This document shows positions 36,112 to 48,300 of a stretch of DNA of 64,000 nucleotides, piece after piece. A model generated the notes under the pieces. The model searched no databases, had not been told where the DNA came from, and was given only the letters and a program-made list of their open reading frames with translations. The stretch comes from Paraspadella gotoi (Eukaryota; Chaetognatha): positions 15,809,845 through 15,873,844 of the forward strand of contig CM119270.1 in NCBI GenBank assembly GCA_051294375.1, given 5' to 3'. Both the position numbers and the translations under genes were made by a program. How positions within the stretch are numbered: the stretch's first letter is position 1; every line of letters begins with the position of its first letter.

Positions 36112-37634
36112 AGAGATGAGAGAGATGAGAGAGAGAGAGAGAAGGAGACGAGAGGGCAGAGAAAGAAGACAAAACTGTGGAAGATCGTCTGGTTAAAATG
36201 TTGACAGGGTAGACGAATTGAAAACTTTCGCTAAGAAAAGGTGAACGACGAAGTTGATGGCCGGTGATCCACAACCAAATCTTAAAATCTAAATCTAATC
36301 ATTTCGTGCGCTTTTTTTTCGGTCGTCGTCGTCGTCATCAGTCGGCGTTTTGTTGTTTCCGTAGTTGGTCATCGTTTCTTTGTTGTCGTCTTCCGTTCGG
36401 TTCGTCGTCATCTTTCGCGGCGTTTTTTCGTCGTCAAAAATCAGCCTGTTGACATTCGCGCCGATTTTCGAAATCCGGTTTTCGAGATCATCGTCGGCGT
36501 CATGCGCGGCGAGATAGCGAGAAGACGATAAAAAGAGGAAAGATAGAAAGACAGAAAAATAAAGCATAAGATTATTTAATCTCACGGACTAAGAATGAAA
36601 CGGATCACAATTCGATATTAAGAAATCATTTGAGAGATATAAATGGTAAGAAAGCTGGAAAGATTTGTAAGGGAAGCGATAAAGAGGAAGATCAAAGGAA
36701 GGGCGGACGTACGACAAGACAGACGACGAACGACGACGACGAACCGACGACGACGAAAATAGAGCGAAGTGATACGTGAAAATATGGCGCGCTTTACCAT
36801 GCGCGATTTGCAGGCCCATTCATTCTTGCGGTCACCATGAGGAGGCCTTGGATGTTGATGAGATGATGCATGATGATGGATGATATGATGATGATGATGT
36901 TATATGATTATAGCGATGGATGATGATATGATGTGAATTGATGATGATGATGATGATGTATGATGGAATATCCAGGATGATGCATGAAGATGACGATGAT
37001 GTTATTATACAGCAATAACACGACGTGCTACAAAGACGACGACACGACGACGGACTGAACGCAAGTTTAAAAACGTCACACCTGATATGACTCGATCCAT
37101 TGAGAAGCGCTGGGTTCAGAGACTGTGACGACGACGACGCACAACGAACGACTTTTTTGGGTCAGAGAATATGCGCTTCAAGGAAAAGATGCAGATAAGA
37201 GATGATTGATCTTGTGAGTCGTGTGGTGTTTTAGCTGGTGAACGGTGATAGTAAATGTAAATGTGAATGTGTCTTGACGTGAAAGGTATTCCAACGACCA
37301 AGACCAGCCCGATGCGCGAGTCTCGTGTTCTGTCAGCCAGAATTCATCCTCCTTCTTCCTCCTACCAGACCCGGGTCGAGGCTCACCCTAGTTTCACTTC
37401 TTCTACCTCTCGACCTCATTCTCCTCTCCATCTACTCACCTTCGCATTTTAGTAGCCGTTTCTTTTTTTTTTGAATGTCTTTTTTTGCTTATCCTCAGTT
37501 AGTATATATACTTCCCTCATTTCTGCCTCTTCTTTTTACGAACTCTTGTTAGTTGAGCCCGACGATACCACCCATCCAGATAGAGGTATCGTTCAGCGCT
37601 CACTTTTCGTCCTCCTCTCCATCTTTTTCGTCAG

Positions 37635-37781
37635 GGGCGAAGAGGACGCGAGAAACGACAGAGACGAGTACCCCACGGTACGCGGAGTCCCATCCTGACA
37701 AAGAGCAACTCTAACGACATGTGTCACTTGTTCCTCGCGTCAGAGTTCGAAACATCAACTCATCCTCAACGCGGGCGCGAG
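37635..37781 (+). pseudogene. CAPS exon GEEDA...NAAQ, copy 1 (indels)
   Basis: Counterpart of 45,497-45,644. It keeps G-E-E-D-A and the splice sites, but the T-K-E-Q-L-Y-D-M-F and E-H-Q-L-I segments are broken by single-base losses and gains. Confidence 0.65.
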
Positions 37782-38486
37782 GTTGGGGTTCTGCTCGCTC
37801 TTCTCCTTCTGGTGGGATGGGCAGTCATTTCGGTATTCCTTGGAATCTGTGGGTGGCGGTCGGTTGTGTTCTCGGTGATCATTTTTGTCGGGGTCTTGTG
37901 GTCCGGAGTTGTGTCTTATTGAGTGGTTGGGAGTTTTTGTGATCTTTGTGGTCGGAAGTTGGTGATCTTTGTGGTTGGAGTTGTGACTCATTTGTGGTTG
38001 GAAAGTTGTGATCTTTGTTGGTCGGAGTTGTGATCTTTGATGGTTGGAGTTGTGATTTTGTGGGTCGGAAGTTATGATCTTTTTCTGTTGTTTGCGGGTT
38101 TTTTTTTTTTTTTTTTGTTGTTCAAAATCGACTGTTGTCGTAATTAATTCCCATCGCCTGTATGCATGTTGCCTTTTTTTCCTCCAAGTGCGATATTGTG
38201 TACTGGAGTAGTATGTGATGATGTAACTGTGTATGCGCGTTGCTCACATAAAATTTTGAAAATGCATCATCATGCAGAATTGATGTTGTTGTTAATTTGT
38301 TTGGTTGATGTCGATGATTAGGAAATACGTTGGCTGCTTCCTTTCTCATCCAATTTCACGGATCTGACTCTTTGTACATTTATGATTTTCCCCTCTTTAC
38401 GGAAGCTAGAATAGTTTTTTTTTTTCTCGGCACGCAGTCAATGGGATTATTTCTTTGCTTCAGAGAGAGAGAGAAGAAAGATAGTA

Positions 38487-38554
<68 letters not shown>

Positions 38555-38745
38555 CTGGCGCGGAGTTCAAGTCGTTTTTTTTTTGTGAATTCACATTTTG
38601 TGTTCTCTTTGTTCAAAAACGGCGGCGACATCTTTTGTTTATTTACGACGTCGATTATGAAGATTTTATTCAGATCGCGAGATCATTGGTCTCACTTTCC
38701 TCCATAATAAGAATGTTAATTCTCACAATCCTTTTTTTTCACCAG

Positions 38746-38827
38746 CTCGACTCAGCGACGAACAAACGGCGGTGATTCGTCGTGAACTCGACACAGATCA
38801 TCCAAAATCGCTACCAAACTTAGAGTG
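38746..38827 (+). pseudogene. CAPS exon LDSSDEQ, copy 1 (indels)
   Basis: Counterpart of 46,550-46,630. It starts after TTTTCACCAG. The S-S-D-E-Q and R-L-K-I-A segments have lost bases, and the donor region reads GTGGTAATATG. Confidence 0.65.
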
Positions 38828-38865
38828 GTAATATGAGAGAGAGACGAGAGAGAAGATAGAGAGAG

Positions 38866-38909
<44 letters not shown>

Positions 38910-38955
38910 GAGAGAGAAGAACAAACATCACTCACAAATTTTTTTCCTCCTGCAG

Positions 38956-38993
38956 ATGTTTCCGAAGGCCGACTACGCGGCTCATGATGAAAG
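38956..38993 (+). pseudogene. Candidate CAPS microexon, copy 1
   Basis: Counterpart of 46,761-46,799 after CCTCCTGCAG, one base shorter and so out of frame. Confidence 0.5.
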
Positions 38994-39246
38994 TAATGCG
39001 TTATTATTTCTATCGTCGTCGTCAGTTCTTGTTCGTCGTCATCTTTCGGTCGTCGTTTGTCATCGTTGTGAGCGGAACTTTCTGAGTGTTCCTTCCGTTC
39101 GACTAATGAAATCAGTAGTGGAAGTCTCAGAATTGAATGATATTAAGGAAAAAGAAAATTCGTTTGATCTGATTAATTGATCTGATTTTGATTGATTGGA
39201 TAGATAGATAGATAGATACGATAGTAGATAGATAGTAGATAGATAG

Positions 39247-39281
<35 letters not shown>

Positions 39282-39390
39282 GATAGATAGATAGATAGAT
39301 TGATTGATTGATTGATTGATTGATTTAACGCGTTCATTCATTCATTCTTTCCTTCATACATTCAGTCATTCATTCATTCCTTCATTCCTC

Positions 39391-39415
39391 NNNNNNNNNN
39401 NNNNNNNNNNNNNNN
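39391..39415. other. Assembly gap, 25 N, between duplicate blocks
   Basis: The gap sits exactly where copy 1 ends (CATT array) and copy 2 begins (CT array). Confidence 0.95.
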
Positions 39416-39694
39416 TCTCTCTCTCTCTCTCTCTTTCTTTTACAACGTATTTTTCATACTGTGTCTTCTCTTTCGATCTACTGTAAAAAGTATCTTTTGT
39501 GACTGGTATAAGAAATCAATTTTCTTCCTCTGGAATTGTTTTATTTACATTCCCTGATGTAGATATTTTGAATTCAAGTGTCTTAAGTGATATATTCGAA
39601 AGCCTAATATCTTAACGTTCAGGTAAGGGTAATAATCATAAGATGAACAAATCAATCAATCAATCAATTAATCAATCAATCCAACAATCCCCAG

Positions 39695-39843
39695 TTACGT
39701 CTTCGTGTCTCGTTGCATATCCTACCCTTTCAACGCCAAACAACCAACTGACATGAGAAGAAGACAGATAAAAGTCAGCAGAGCTCAACTCCACACAGTC
39801 AAGGATCGTTTCTTGGGCTTCCTCAATGGACAGACCAACATAG
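39695..39843 (+). CDS. Cadps: CAPS exon, YVFV to NGQ
   Basis: This 149-nt exon lies between an acceptor (AATCCCCAG) and a donor (ATAG, then GTGAGA). It is open throughout: [20 protein letters not shown], then [19 protein letters not shown], then [10 protein letters not shown]. The block [14 protein letters not shown] is diagnostic of CAPS/CADPS. The entry phase accepts the two bases left by the exon at 31,179, and the exit phase joins to the next exon as Val. Confidence 0.93.
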
Positions 39844-40399
39844 GTGAGAGTATGACGACCTCTGACTCACATCTAAGACATCTAATGCCTCTAAGAGTGT
39901 GCATTGTACACTGCGGCTGGTCTACCTTCTAGCATAGTTCTCTGTTATCTCTCCGGGTGGTTTAGGAGCAAATCTTATACGACTTAGTTGGGATGAGTGT
40001 GGTTTTCTTTCTAATCCTGTTGAGGTCCATATGTTTTCTGGCTGAACGCATTTTCGTGGATGTTGAAGGCGTGTCAGTGTTGAATATACCCTCTATATTT
40101 TATTCATCCATCGTTATCTTTCCTCTTTTTAATTTCATATCCCTTTTCTCTTTTCTTTTCTCTTTCCTTTTCTTTTCCTTTCTCTTCATTTTCCTTTTCT
40201 CTCTTTTCCTTTTCTCTTTTCCTTTTCTCTTTTCCTTTTCTCTTTCCCTTTCTCGATATATTGTATTTATAACCACCCTTTCCCTTTTCTTTTTTCCCCC
40301 TTTTTCCCTTCCTTACTTTTCTCTTCTTTTCCTCCTCTCATTCCCGCCCACATTTCTTTCTCCCCTTTCTCCCTACCTCATCGCACCCCCCCCGTGCAG

Positions 40400-40636
40400 T
40401 GGCGGACGAAGCCTTCACCAACGCCGTCCAGAGTTACTTCGAGGCCTTCATCCGGTCGAGCGCGCCAAGCGGGCTGGTCGAACGCTGCCGGGCGGCTGTG
40501 CAGGAAAAAACGGGCGATTTCGCGAGGTCTTCCGCCGCAACATCGAGAAAAGGATCGAGGCGCTACCTGAGATCGACGGGCTGAGCAAGGAGACGGTGCT
40601 GAGCTCGTGGATGGCCAAATTTGACTCTATCTATAG
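40400..40636 (+). CDS. Cadps: CAPS exon, ADEAF to DSIYR
   Basis: The exon lies between an acceptor (CCCGTGCAG) and a donor (ATAG, then GTAATG). It begins [20 protein letters not shown]. It ends [20 protein letters not shown], then [20 protein letters not shown]. The two parts are in different frames; one base appears to be lost near 40,455, where copy 1 has GGGCGAG. The length, 237 nt, is one short of the phase-consistent 238. The sequence is highly conserved in CAPS proteins. Confidence 0.92.
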
Positions 40637-42459
40637 GTAATGATTTGATTGACTGACTGATTAATTGATTGACTGGTTGATTTATTATTATTTATTTTAT
40701 TTTATTTATTCATCTGTTTTTGTATTTCTTGTTGTATTTATTGATTAAATATCTGATTTGTCATTGATTTACAGTCCTGTGCAAAAAATTTGGTTTTGGA
40801 ACACTCAAGTTTAAAAAATCATATCTGTTAAACCACTTGACCGATTGTAATACAATTTTGACACATTGATTCCTTTTTTAATTTTTTTTATTTTTTAATA
40901 TAAATTTTAAAAATGCGTCTGGAATTTAAAGTTATAAAGTGGCGCGTTTTTTTTTTTGCACAGGACAGTATAATCTAAAAATTTCTAGAAATGTATCGAT
41001 GATCGATACATATTTCCATGAGTTGATATGAACTTACCTAATAATTGATTAGGGTGAGGAATCTCATCTGTTATCGACTTACGTTCTTCTTTTTTTTTTC
41101 TTTTGCCAGCGTCGTCTTTGTGGTGGTCGTCGTTGTCGTCGTTGTCGTCGTTGTCGTCGTTGTCGTCGTTGTCGTCGTCCTCGAGGACTTTATCGATTTC
41201 GTCGAACGTCGGGAGAAAAGGATGAGAGGAGAATGAAGAAGTCGGTCGCTGCAGAGTTGGAGATTTATTGATGGAGATTTATTGATGGAAAAGAGATTTA
41301 TTGATGGAGAAGGATTTATGGATGAAAAAAAGGATTTATGGATGGAAAGTGACTCGAGCCGAGGAAAGAGATTTATAGCCAGGATGTAGATGGAAATAAT
41401 CGAAAGGGAATCGATCATGATTGACTTATGACCGTTGTGCAATCGTTGATTCTCTTTTTTAAAAAATGTGTTTCCACAACCTGTGAACGAAAACCAAATG
41501 AAAGCGTAGGAAAGGTGAAGACAAGTAAAATGAGGAAGAAGTAAATGAGAGGACATGGGGAAGATGATAACCAAAAAAAAAACGAAGGAAGGGAGAGAAC
41601 GAAGAAAAGGTTAGGATAAAGGAAGGGCGGGGAGAAGAATAAGGGAAGAAAAGAGAAAGGAAGAGGACATGAGAAAGGGAAAGTTGAGGATTAGAAAAAT
41701 GAGGATAGAGAAAGGAAGAGGACAAAGAAAAAGGTCAGGACAAGGGAAAGGTGAGGACAAAGAAAAAGGTCAGGACATGGGAAAGGAAGAGGACAAAGAA
41801 AAAGGTCGGGACAAGGGAAAAGTGAGGACAAATGACGAATAACTTTGGACGGCGATAGAATCCGGAAAAAAATTGTCCGACTATAAATGACGAAGAAAGA
41901 ATTCCGAGAAAAGGAAGATGAATTGATTGAGATTTGTTGGTATGAAAGCGATTCTGAAGGATGGAGCTGTAAGAGAGTGGAGCGGAGAATGAGGGAGCAA
42001 AGGGTCGAGCGATGAAAGAGTGGAGCAGAGAATGAACGAGCAAAGGATGGAGTGATGAAAGAGAGAGAGTTGAGTAGCTTTTTTTTCAGAAAAAAATTAA
42101 CAATCTAATTGTAAAAACATTTTTTTTTAAATTAATAAAGATTAAAAATCGAAAAAATGCTTGAGATCATCCTTCAAAAAATCATCAGCGCCCAATTTGG
42201 CGATAAAAATTGCAACAAAAACCAACAACATCAAAGACCTTGGTCGTTGAGGCCGAGATTGTGAATCTGAGTGAACTCTCACGCGCCCTCTCACTGTGAA
42301 AAGTTCACCGCGAGGGCGGGCGTGAGGGAGAGAAGTTAAAGGAGTAAAGAGAATGAGAGAAGCGTGGAATTAGGGTTAGAGCCACCGGCGAAAACTCGAT
42401 TTACGACGCTTCCGTTTTGAGGTGAAAAATTGGAAGAGAAGGCTGAAGGAGAAAGAGAG

Positions 42460-42484
42460 NNNNNNNNNNNNNNNNNNNNNNNNN
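42460..42484. other. Assembly gap, 25 N, in a GA array
   Basis: Placeholder gap inside GA-rich sequence of a CAPS intron. Confidence 0.95.
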
Positions 42485-42589
42485 AAAGAGACGGAGAGAG
42501 ATAGATAAGTGAGGAGAGAGAGAGAAAGCGAGAGAGAAGGAGAGAGAGAGAAGAGAGAGAGAGAGAAGAGATGAGAGAGAGAGAGAGAG

Positions 42590-44034
42590 AGAGAGAGAAA
42601 GAAGACAAAAACTGTGGAAAGATCGTCTGGTTAAAATGTTGACAGGGAGACGAATTGAAAACTTTCGCTAAGAAAAAGGTGAACGACCGAAGGAGGCCGG
42701 TTGATCCACAACCAAATCTTAAATCTAAATCTAAATCTTCGTCGGCTTTTTTTTCGGTCGTCGTCGTCGTCATCGTCGTCGTTTTCGTTGTCGTAGTTGG
42801 CATCGTCTTTGTTGTCGTCTTCGTCGTCGTCGTCATCTTCGTCGGCGTTTTTTCGTCGTCAAAAATCAGCCTTTGACATTCGCGCCGATTTTCGAAATCG
42901 GTTTTCGAATCATCGTCGGCGTCATGCGCGGAGATAGCGCGAGAAAGACGATAAAAAGAAGGAAAGATAGAAAGACAGAAAAATAAAGATAAGAATTATT
43001 TAATTCTCACGACTAAGAATGAAACGGATCACATCGATATTAAGAAATCATTTGAGAGATAAAATGTAAGAAAGCGTGGAAAAGATTTGAAAGGGAAGCG
43101 ATAAAGAGGAAGATCAAAGGAAGGGAACGACGACGACAACGACGACGACGACGACGACCGACGACGACGAAAATAGAGCGAAGTCGATCACGTGAAAATA
43201 TGGGCGCGTTACCATGGCGATTTGCAGGCCATCATTCGTCGGTCACCATGAGGAGCCTGGATGTTGATGATGATGCATGATGATGGATGATGATGATGAT
43301 GATGATGATTATTATGACGATGATGATGATGATGATGATGATGATTATGATGATTGATGATGATGATGATAATTCCAGATGATGCATGAAGATGACGATG
43401 ATGTTATTTATACAGCAATAACAACGACGTCTACAAAGACGACGACGACGACGACGACGAACGCGAAGTTAAAAACGCACACCTGAATGACTAACGAGTC
43501 CATGAGAAGCGCCTGGGGTCAGAGACTGTGACGACGACGACGACAACGACGACTATTTTTTGGTCAGGATATTGCGCTTCAGGAAAAAGATGAATAAGAG
43601 ATGATGATCTTGTGAGTCGTGGTGGGTTATTAGCTGTGAGAACGGTGATAGTAAAAATGTAAATGTGAATGTGTCTTGACGTGAAAGGTATTCAACGACC
43701 AAACCAGCCCGAGCGCGAGTCTCGTGTCTCGTCAGCCATGCATTCATCCTCCTCTTCCTCCTACCAGCACCCAGGGCTCGAGGCTCACCCAGTTCTCACT
43801 TCTTCTACCTCTCGACCTCTACCTTCTCTCTCTCTCTACTCCTCCGATTTTCACTCCGTTTCTTTTTTTTTTGATGTCTTTTTTGCTTTCTCAGTAGTAC
43901 ATATACTCTCCCTCATTTCTGCCTCCTTCTTTTTACGACTTTGTTAGTTAGCCCCGAGATACCACCCATCCAGATAGAGGTATCGTTCCGCGCTCACTTT
44001 TCGTCTCCTCTCCATCTTTCGCAGGGCGACAATC
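42590..44034. repeat. Internal duplication, first copy
   Basis: Nearly identical to 44,060-45,500. It ends in TTTCGCAGGGCGA, the first bases of the GEEDA exon, cut off and followed by a CT/GA palindromic junction. Confidence 0.85.
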
Positions 44035-44040
44035 TCTCTC

Positions 44041-44041
<1 letters not shown>

Positions 44042-44079
<38 letters not shown>

Positions 44080-44601
44080 AGACAAAACTGTGGAAAGATC
44101 GTCTGGTTAAAATGTTGACAGGGAGACGAATTGAAAACTTTCGCTAAGAAAAAGGTGAACGACCGAAGGAGGCGGTGATCCACAACCAAATCTTAAATCT
44201 AAATCTAAATCTTCGTCGCTTTTTTTTCGGTCGTCGTCGTCGTCATCGTCGTCGTTTTCGTTGTCGTAGTTGGCATCGTCTTTGTTGTCGTCTTCGTCGT
44301 CGTCGTCATCTTCGTCGGCGTTTTCGTCGTCAAAAATCAGCCTTTGACATTCGGCGCCGATTTTCGAAATCGGTTTTCGAATCATCGTCGGCGTCATGCG
44401 CGGAGATAGCGAGAAAGACGATAAAAAGAAGGAAAGATAGAAAGACAGAAAAATAAAGATAAGAATTATTTAATCTCACGACTAAGAATGAAACGGATCA
44501 CATCGATATTAAGAAAATCATTTGAGAGATAAAATGTAAGAAAGCGTGGAAAAGATTTGAAAGGGAAGCGATAAAGAGGAAGATCAAAGGAAGGGAACGA
44601 C

Positions 44602-44642
<41 letters not shown>

Positions 44643-44750
44643 AAAATAGAGCGAAGTCGATCACGTGAAAATATGGGCGCGTTACCATGGCGATTTGCAG
44701 GCCATCATTCGTCGGTCACCCATGAGGAGCCTGGATGTTGATGATGATGC

Positions 44751-44783
<33 letters not shown>

Positions 44784-44791
44784 ATTATGAC

Positions 44792-44845
<54 letters not shown>

Positions 44846-45500
44846 AATCCAGATGATGCATGAAGATGACGATGATGTTATTTATACAGCAATAACAACG
44901 ACGTCTACAAAGACGACGACGACGACGACGACGACGACGAAGTTAAAAACGCACAACCTGGAATGACTAACGAGTCCATGAGAAGCGCCTGGGGTCAGAG
45001 ACTGTGACGACGACGACGACAACGACGACTATTTTGGTCAGGATATTGCGCTTCAGGAAAAGATGAATAAGAGATGATGATCTTGTGAGTCGTGGTGGGT
45101 TATTAGCTGTGAGAACGGTGATAGTAAAATGTAAATGTGAATGTGTCTTGGACGTGAAAGGTATTCAACGACCAAACCAGCCCGAGCGCGAGTCTCGTGT
45201 CTCGTCAGCCATGCATTCATCCTCCTCTTCCTCCTACCAGCACCCAGGGCTCGAGGCTCACCCAGTTCTCACTTCTTCTACCTCTCGACCTCTACTTCTC
45301 TCCTCTCTCTACTCCTCCGATTTTCACTCCGTTTCTTTTTTTTGATGTCTTTTTTGCTTTCTCAGTAGTACATATACTCTCCCTCATTTCTGCCTCCTTC
45401 TTTTACGACTTTGTTAGTTAGCCCCGAGATACCACCCATCCAGATAGAGGTATCGTTCCGCGCTCACTTTCGTCTCCCTCTCCATCTTTTTCGCAGGGGC
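44042..45500. repeat. Internal duplication, second copy
   Basis: Starts at the GA array and repeats the 42,590-44,034 intron sequence, including GAT and GAC arrays, before running into the intact GEEDA exon. Confidence 0.85.
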
Positions 45501-45644
45501 GAAGAGGACGCGAGGAAACGACAGAGACAGAGTCACCACGGTACGACGGAGTCCATCCTGACCAAAGAGCAACTCTACGACATGTTCCAACTTGTCCTCG
45601 GCGTCAAGAAGTTCGAACATCAACTCATCTTCAACGCGGCGCAG
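45497..45644 (+). CDS. Cadps: CAPS exon, GEEDA to NAAQ
   Basis: The 148-nt exon follows TTTTTCGCAG and ends before GTTGGG. It is open: [14 protein letters not shown], then [18 protein letters not shown], then [14 protein letters not shown]. The S-K/T-K-E-Q-L-Y-x-M-F and K-K-F-E-H-Q blocks are CAPS-specific. The entry phase completes the Arg of the previous exon. Confidence 0.93.
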
Positions 45645-46237
45645 GTTGGGCTGCTCGCTCTTCTCCTTCTGGTGGGATGAGCAGTCATTTCGGTATTCCT
45701 TGGAATCTTGGTGGCCGGTCTTGTGTTCTCGGTGATCATTTTTGTGGGTCTTGTGGTCGGAGTTGTGATCTTTGTGGTTGGAGATTGGATCTTTGTGGTT
45801 GGAGTTTGCTGATCTTTGCTTGAGGTGCGTGTTGTGATTCTTTGTGTGGGTTTGGCAGTTCGTGTGATTCTTTGTAGGCGGAGTTCATGATCTTTTTTCT
45901 GTCTTGCGGGTTTTTTTGTTGTTCTCACTGTTGTCTAATTATTCATCGCCTGTATGCCATGTTGCCTTTTTTCCTTCCAAGTGCGATATGTGTACTGAGT
46001 AGTATGTGATGTGTAACTGTGTATGCGCGTTCTCACATAATTTTCGATGCATCATCATCGCCTAGAATTGATGTTGTTGTTATTGTTGTTGTTGATGTCG
46101 ATGATTTAGGAAATACGTTGGCTGCTTCCTTCTCATCCAATTTCACGGACTCTGACTCTTTGTACATTTATGATTTTTCCCCTCTTTACGCTAGAAAGTT
46201 TTTTTTTTCTCGGCAGCAGTCATGGATTATTTCTTGC

Positions 46238-46367
<130 letters not shown>

Positions 46368-46549
46368 CGCGAGTTCAAGTCGTTTTTTTGTGAATTCACA
46401 TTTGTGTTCTCTTGTTCAAAAACGGCGGCGACATCTTTGTTATTTACGACGTCGATTATTGAGATTTTATTCAGATCGCGAGGATCATTAGGTCTCACTT
46501 TTCCCTCCATAATAACAATGTTAATTCTCACAATCCTTTTTTTTCACAG

Positions 46550-46630
46550 CTCGACTCCAGCGACGAACAAACGGCGGTGATTCGTCGTGAACTCGACAAC
46601 AGACTCAAAATCGCTGACCAACTTCAGAGG
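46550..46630 (+). CDS. Cadps: CAPS exon, LDSSDEQ to LQR
   Basis: An 81-nt exon of 27 codons in phase 0 lies between TTTTTTTTCACAG and GTAAAT. It reads L-D-S-S-D-E-Q-T-A-V-I-R-R-E-L-D-N-R-L-K, then I-A-D-Q-L-Q-R. This matches the D-E-Q-x-A-x-I-R-R-E-L-D-x-R segment of CAPS. Confidence 0.92.
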
Positions 46631-46634
46631 GTAA

Positions 46635-46636
<2 letters not shown>

Positions 46637-46727
<91 letters not shown>
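46637..46727. repeat. GA array between two CAPS exons
   Basis: GA array that fills most of the 130-nt intron between the LDSSDEQ exon and the candidate microexon. Confidence 0.9.
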
Positions 46728-46728
<1 letters not shown>

Positions 46729-46760
46729 AAACATCACTCACAATTTTTTTCCTCCTGCAG

Positions 46761-46799
46761 ATGTTTTCCGAAGGCCCGACTACGCGGCTCATGATGAAG
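46761..46799 (+). CDS. Cadps: Candidate 39-nt CAPS microexon
   Basis: Thirteen codons, M-F-S-E-G-P-T-T-R-L-M-M-K, lie between a strong acceptor (TTTTTTTCCTCCTGCAG) and a donor (AAG, then GTAATC), in phase 0 with the previous exon. Vertebrate CAPS as I remember it has no obvious equivalent at this position, which is near the short linker before the M-Y-I-E-E-L block. It may be an alternatively spliced cassette. The next exon needs an incoming phase of 1, so either another exon is missing or a base is wrong. Confidence 0.55.
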
Positions 46800-46987
46800 G
46801 TAATCGTTATTTTCTATCGTCGTCGTCGTTCTTGTCGTCGTCATCTTCGTCGTCGTTGTCATCGTTGTGAGCGGAAACTTTCTGAGTTGTTCCTTCCGTT
46901 CGACTAATGAAATCGTAGTGAATCTCAGATGAAATGATATTAAGAAAGAAAATTCGTTTGATTGATTAATTGATTGATTGATTGATT

Positions 46988-47200
<213 letters not shown>

Positions 47201-47519
47201 AATGATCGAGTTGTTAACGGATTGCTTTCCTCTGCTTCATTATTAATAATACTCCACCTGGTTGAGGTTTTTAAAAACTTAATTCATAAAAAAACAAGTT
47301 TGAGCAAACAATGTCGGATCTGCCTGACGATAATTAATTAATAATTAATTAACGATTAATTTAATTATTAATTATTAATTAATTTAATAGTTAATAATAA
47401 TTTTAATTTATATTCAACTTATCATCATCGATGTCCTTTTAAATTGGGTGGACAGTTATTAAATATGTTTTGTTTACATTTTATCAAAACAAACAAATAT
47501 CCTCTATTTATTTTATGTC

Positions 47520-48116
47520 TCCTTCTCTCTCTCTCTCTCACTCACTCTCTCTCTCTCTCTCTCTTTCTCTCTCTTTTTCTGCAATTGCGACGATCTTTAT
47601 GCTTTTCAGATTTTTTTTAACTTGCATCATTTTTTCACATTAATTAATTAATTAATTCATTAATTAATTAAAACATTTATTAGTAATCATTAATATTAAA
47701 GATTCAAGTAAATGTGACTTATGTTTTTTCCATCTAAACTCATTTCCCCTGGCACAATTCCGTCAATACCTTATATATTATATATTATTAATAAAATATT
47801 AAAAGCTTCAGTTCAACAACCCATGAACTAATTCAAAAAGTTAATTGAAAATCGATTTAGTAGTAAAAGAAAAAAAATTTAAAGAGAACTAGAAGTTATA
47901 AAAGTGTGTTCAATTTTGGCCCGCCTTACTAGATATTAGGCCTTACTAGATATATTGCATGTGATTAAACAATGTATCGGAATAATTATTTATCAATTTT
48001 ATGTATTTTGTAAGTATTTTAAGTATTTTTATTCAGTGTGAGTAAAATAACAACTTTTTTATTCGGTAATTTTTATCATTCGGACTCTCTCTCTTCTATC
48101 TTTCTCTCCTGTCTTG

Positions 48117-48158
<42 letters not shown>

Positions 48159-48300
48159 GAAATTGCGACGATCCTTATGCTCATTTTACTGCTCTCTTCT
48201 CTCTCTCGTCTCTCTCTCTTCTCTCTCTCTCTCTCTCTTTGCAATTGCGACGATCCTTATGCTTTTAGGATTTTTTTTAATTTTGTATCTTTTTCTGCTT
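47520..48300. repeat. Triplicated CT-tract plus GCGACGATC unit
   Basis: Three times (about 47,530-47,620, 48,110-48,180 and 48,200-48,280) a CT array is followed by TTTG(C/A)AATTGCGACGATC(C/T)TTATGC. Confidence 0.75.
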
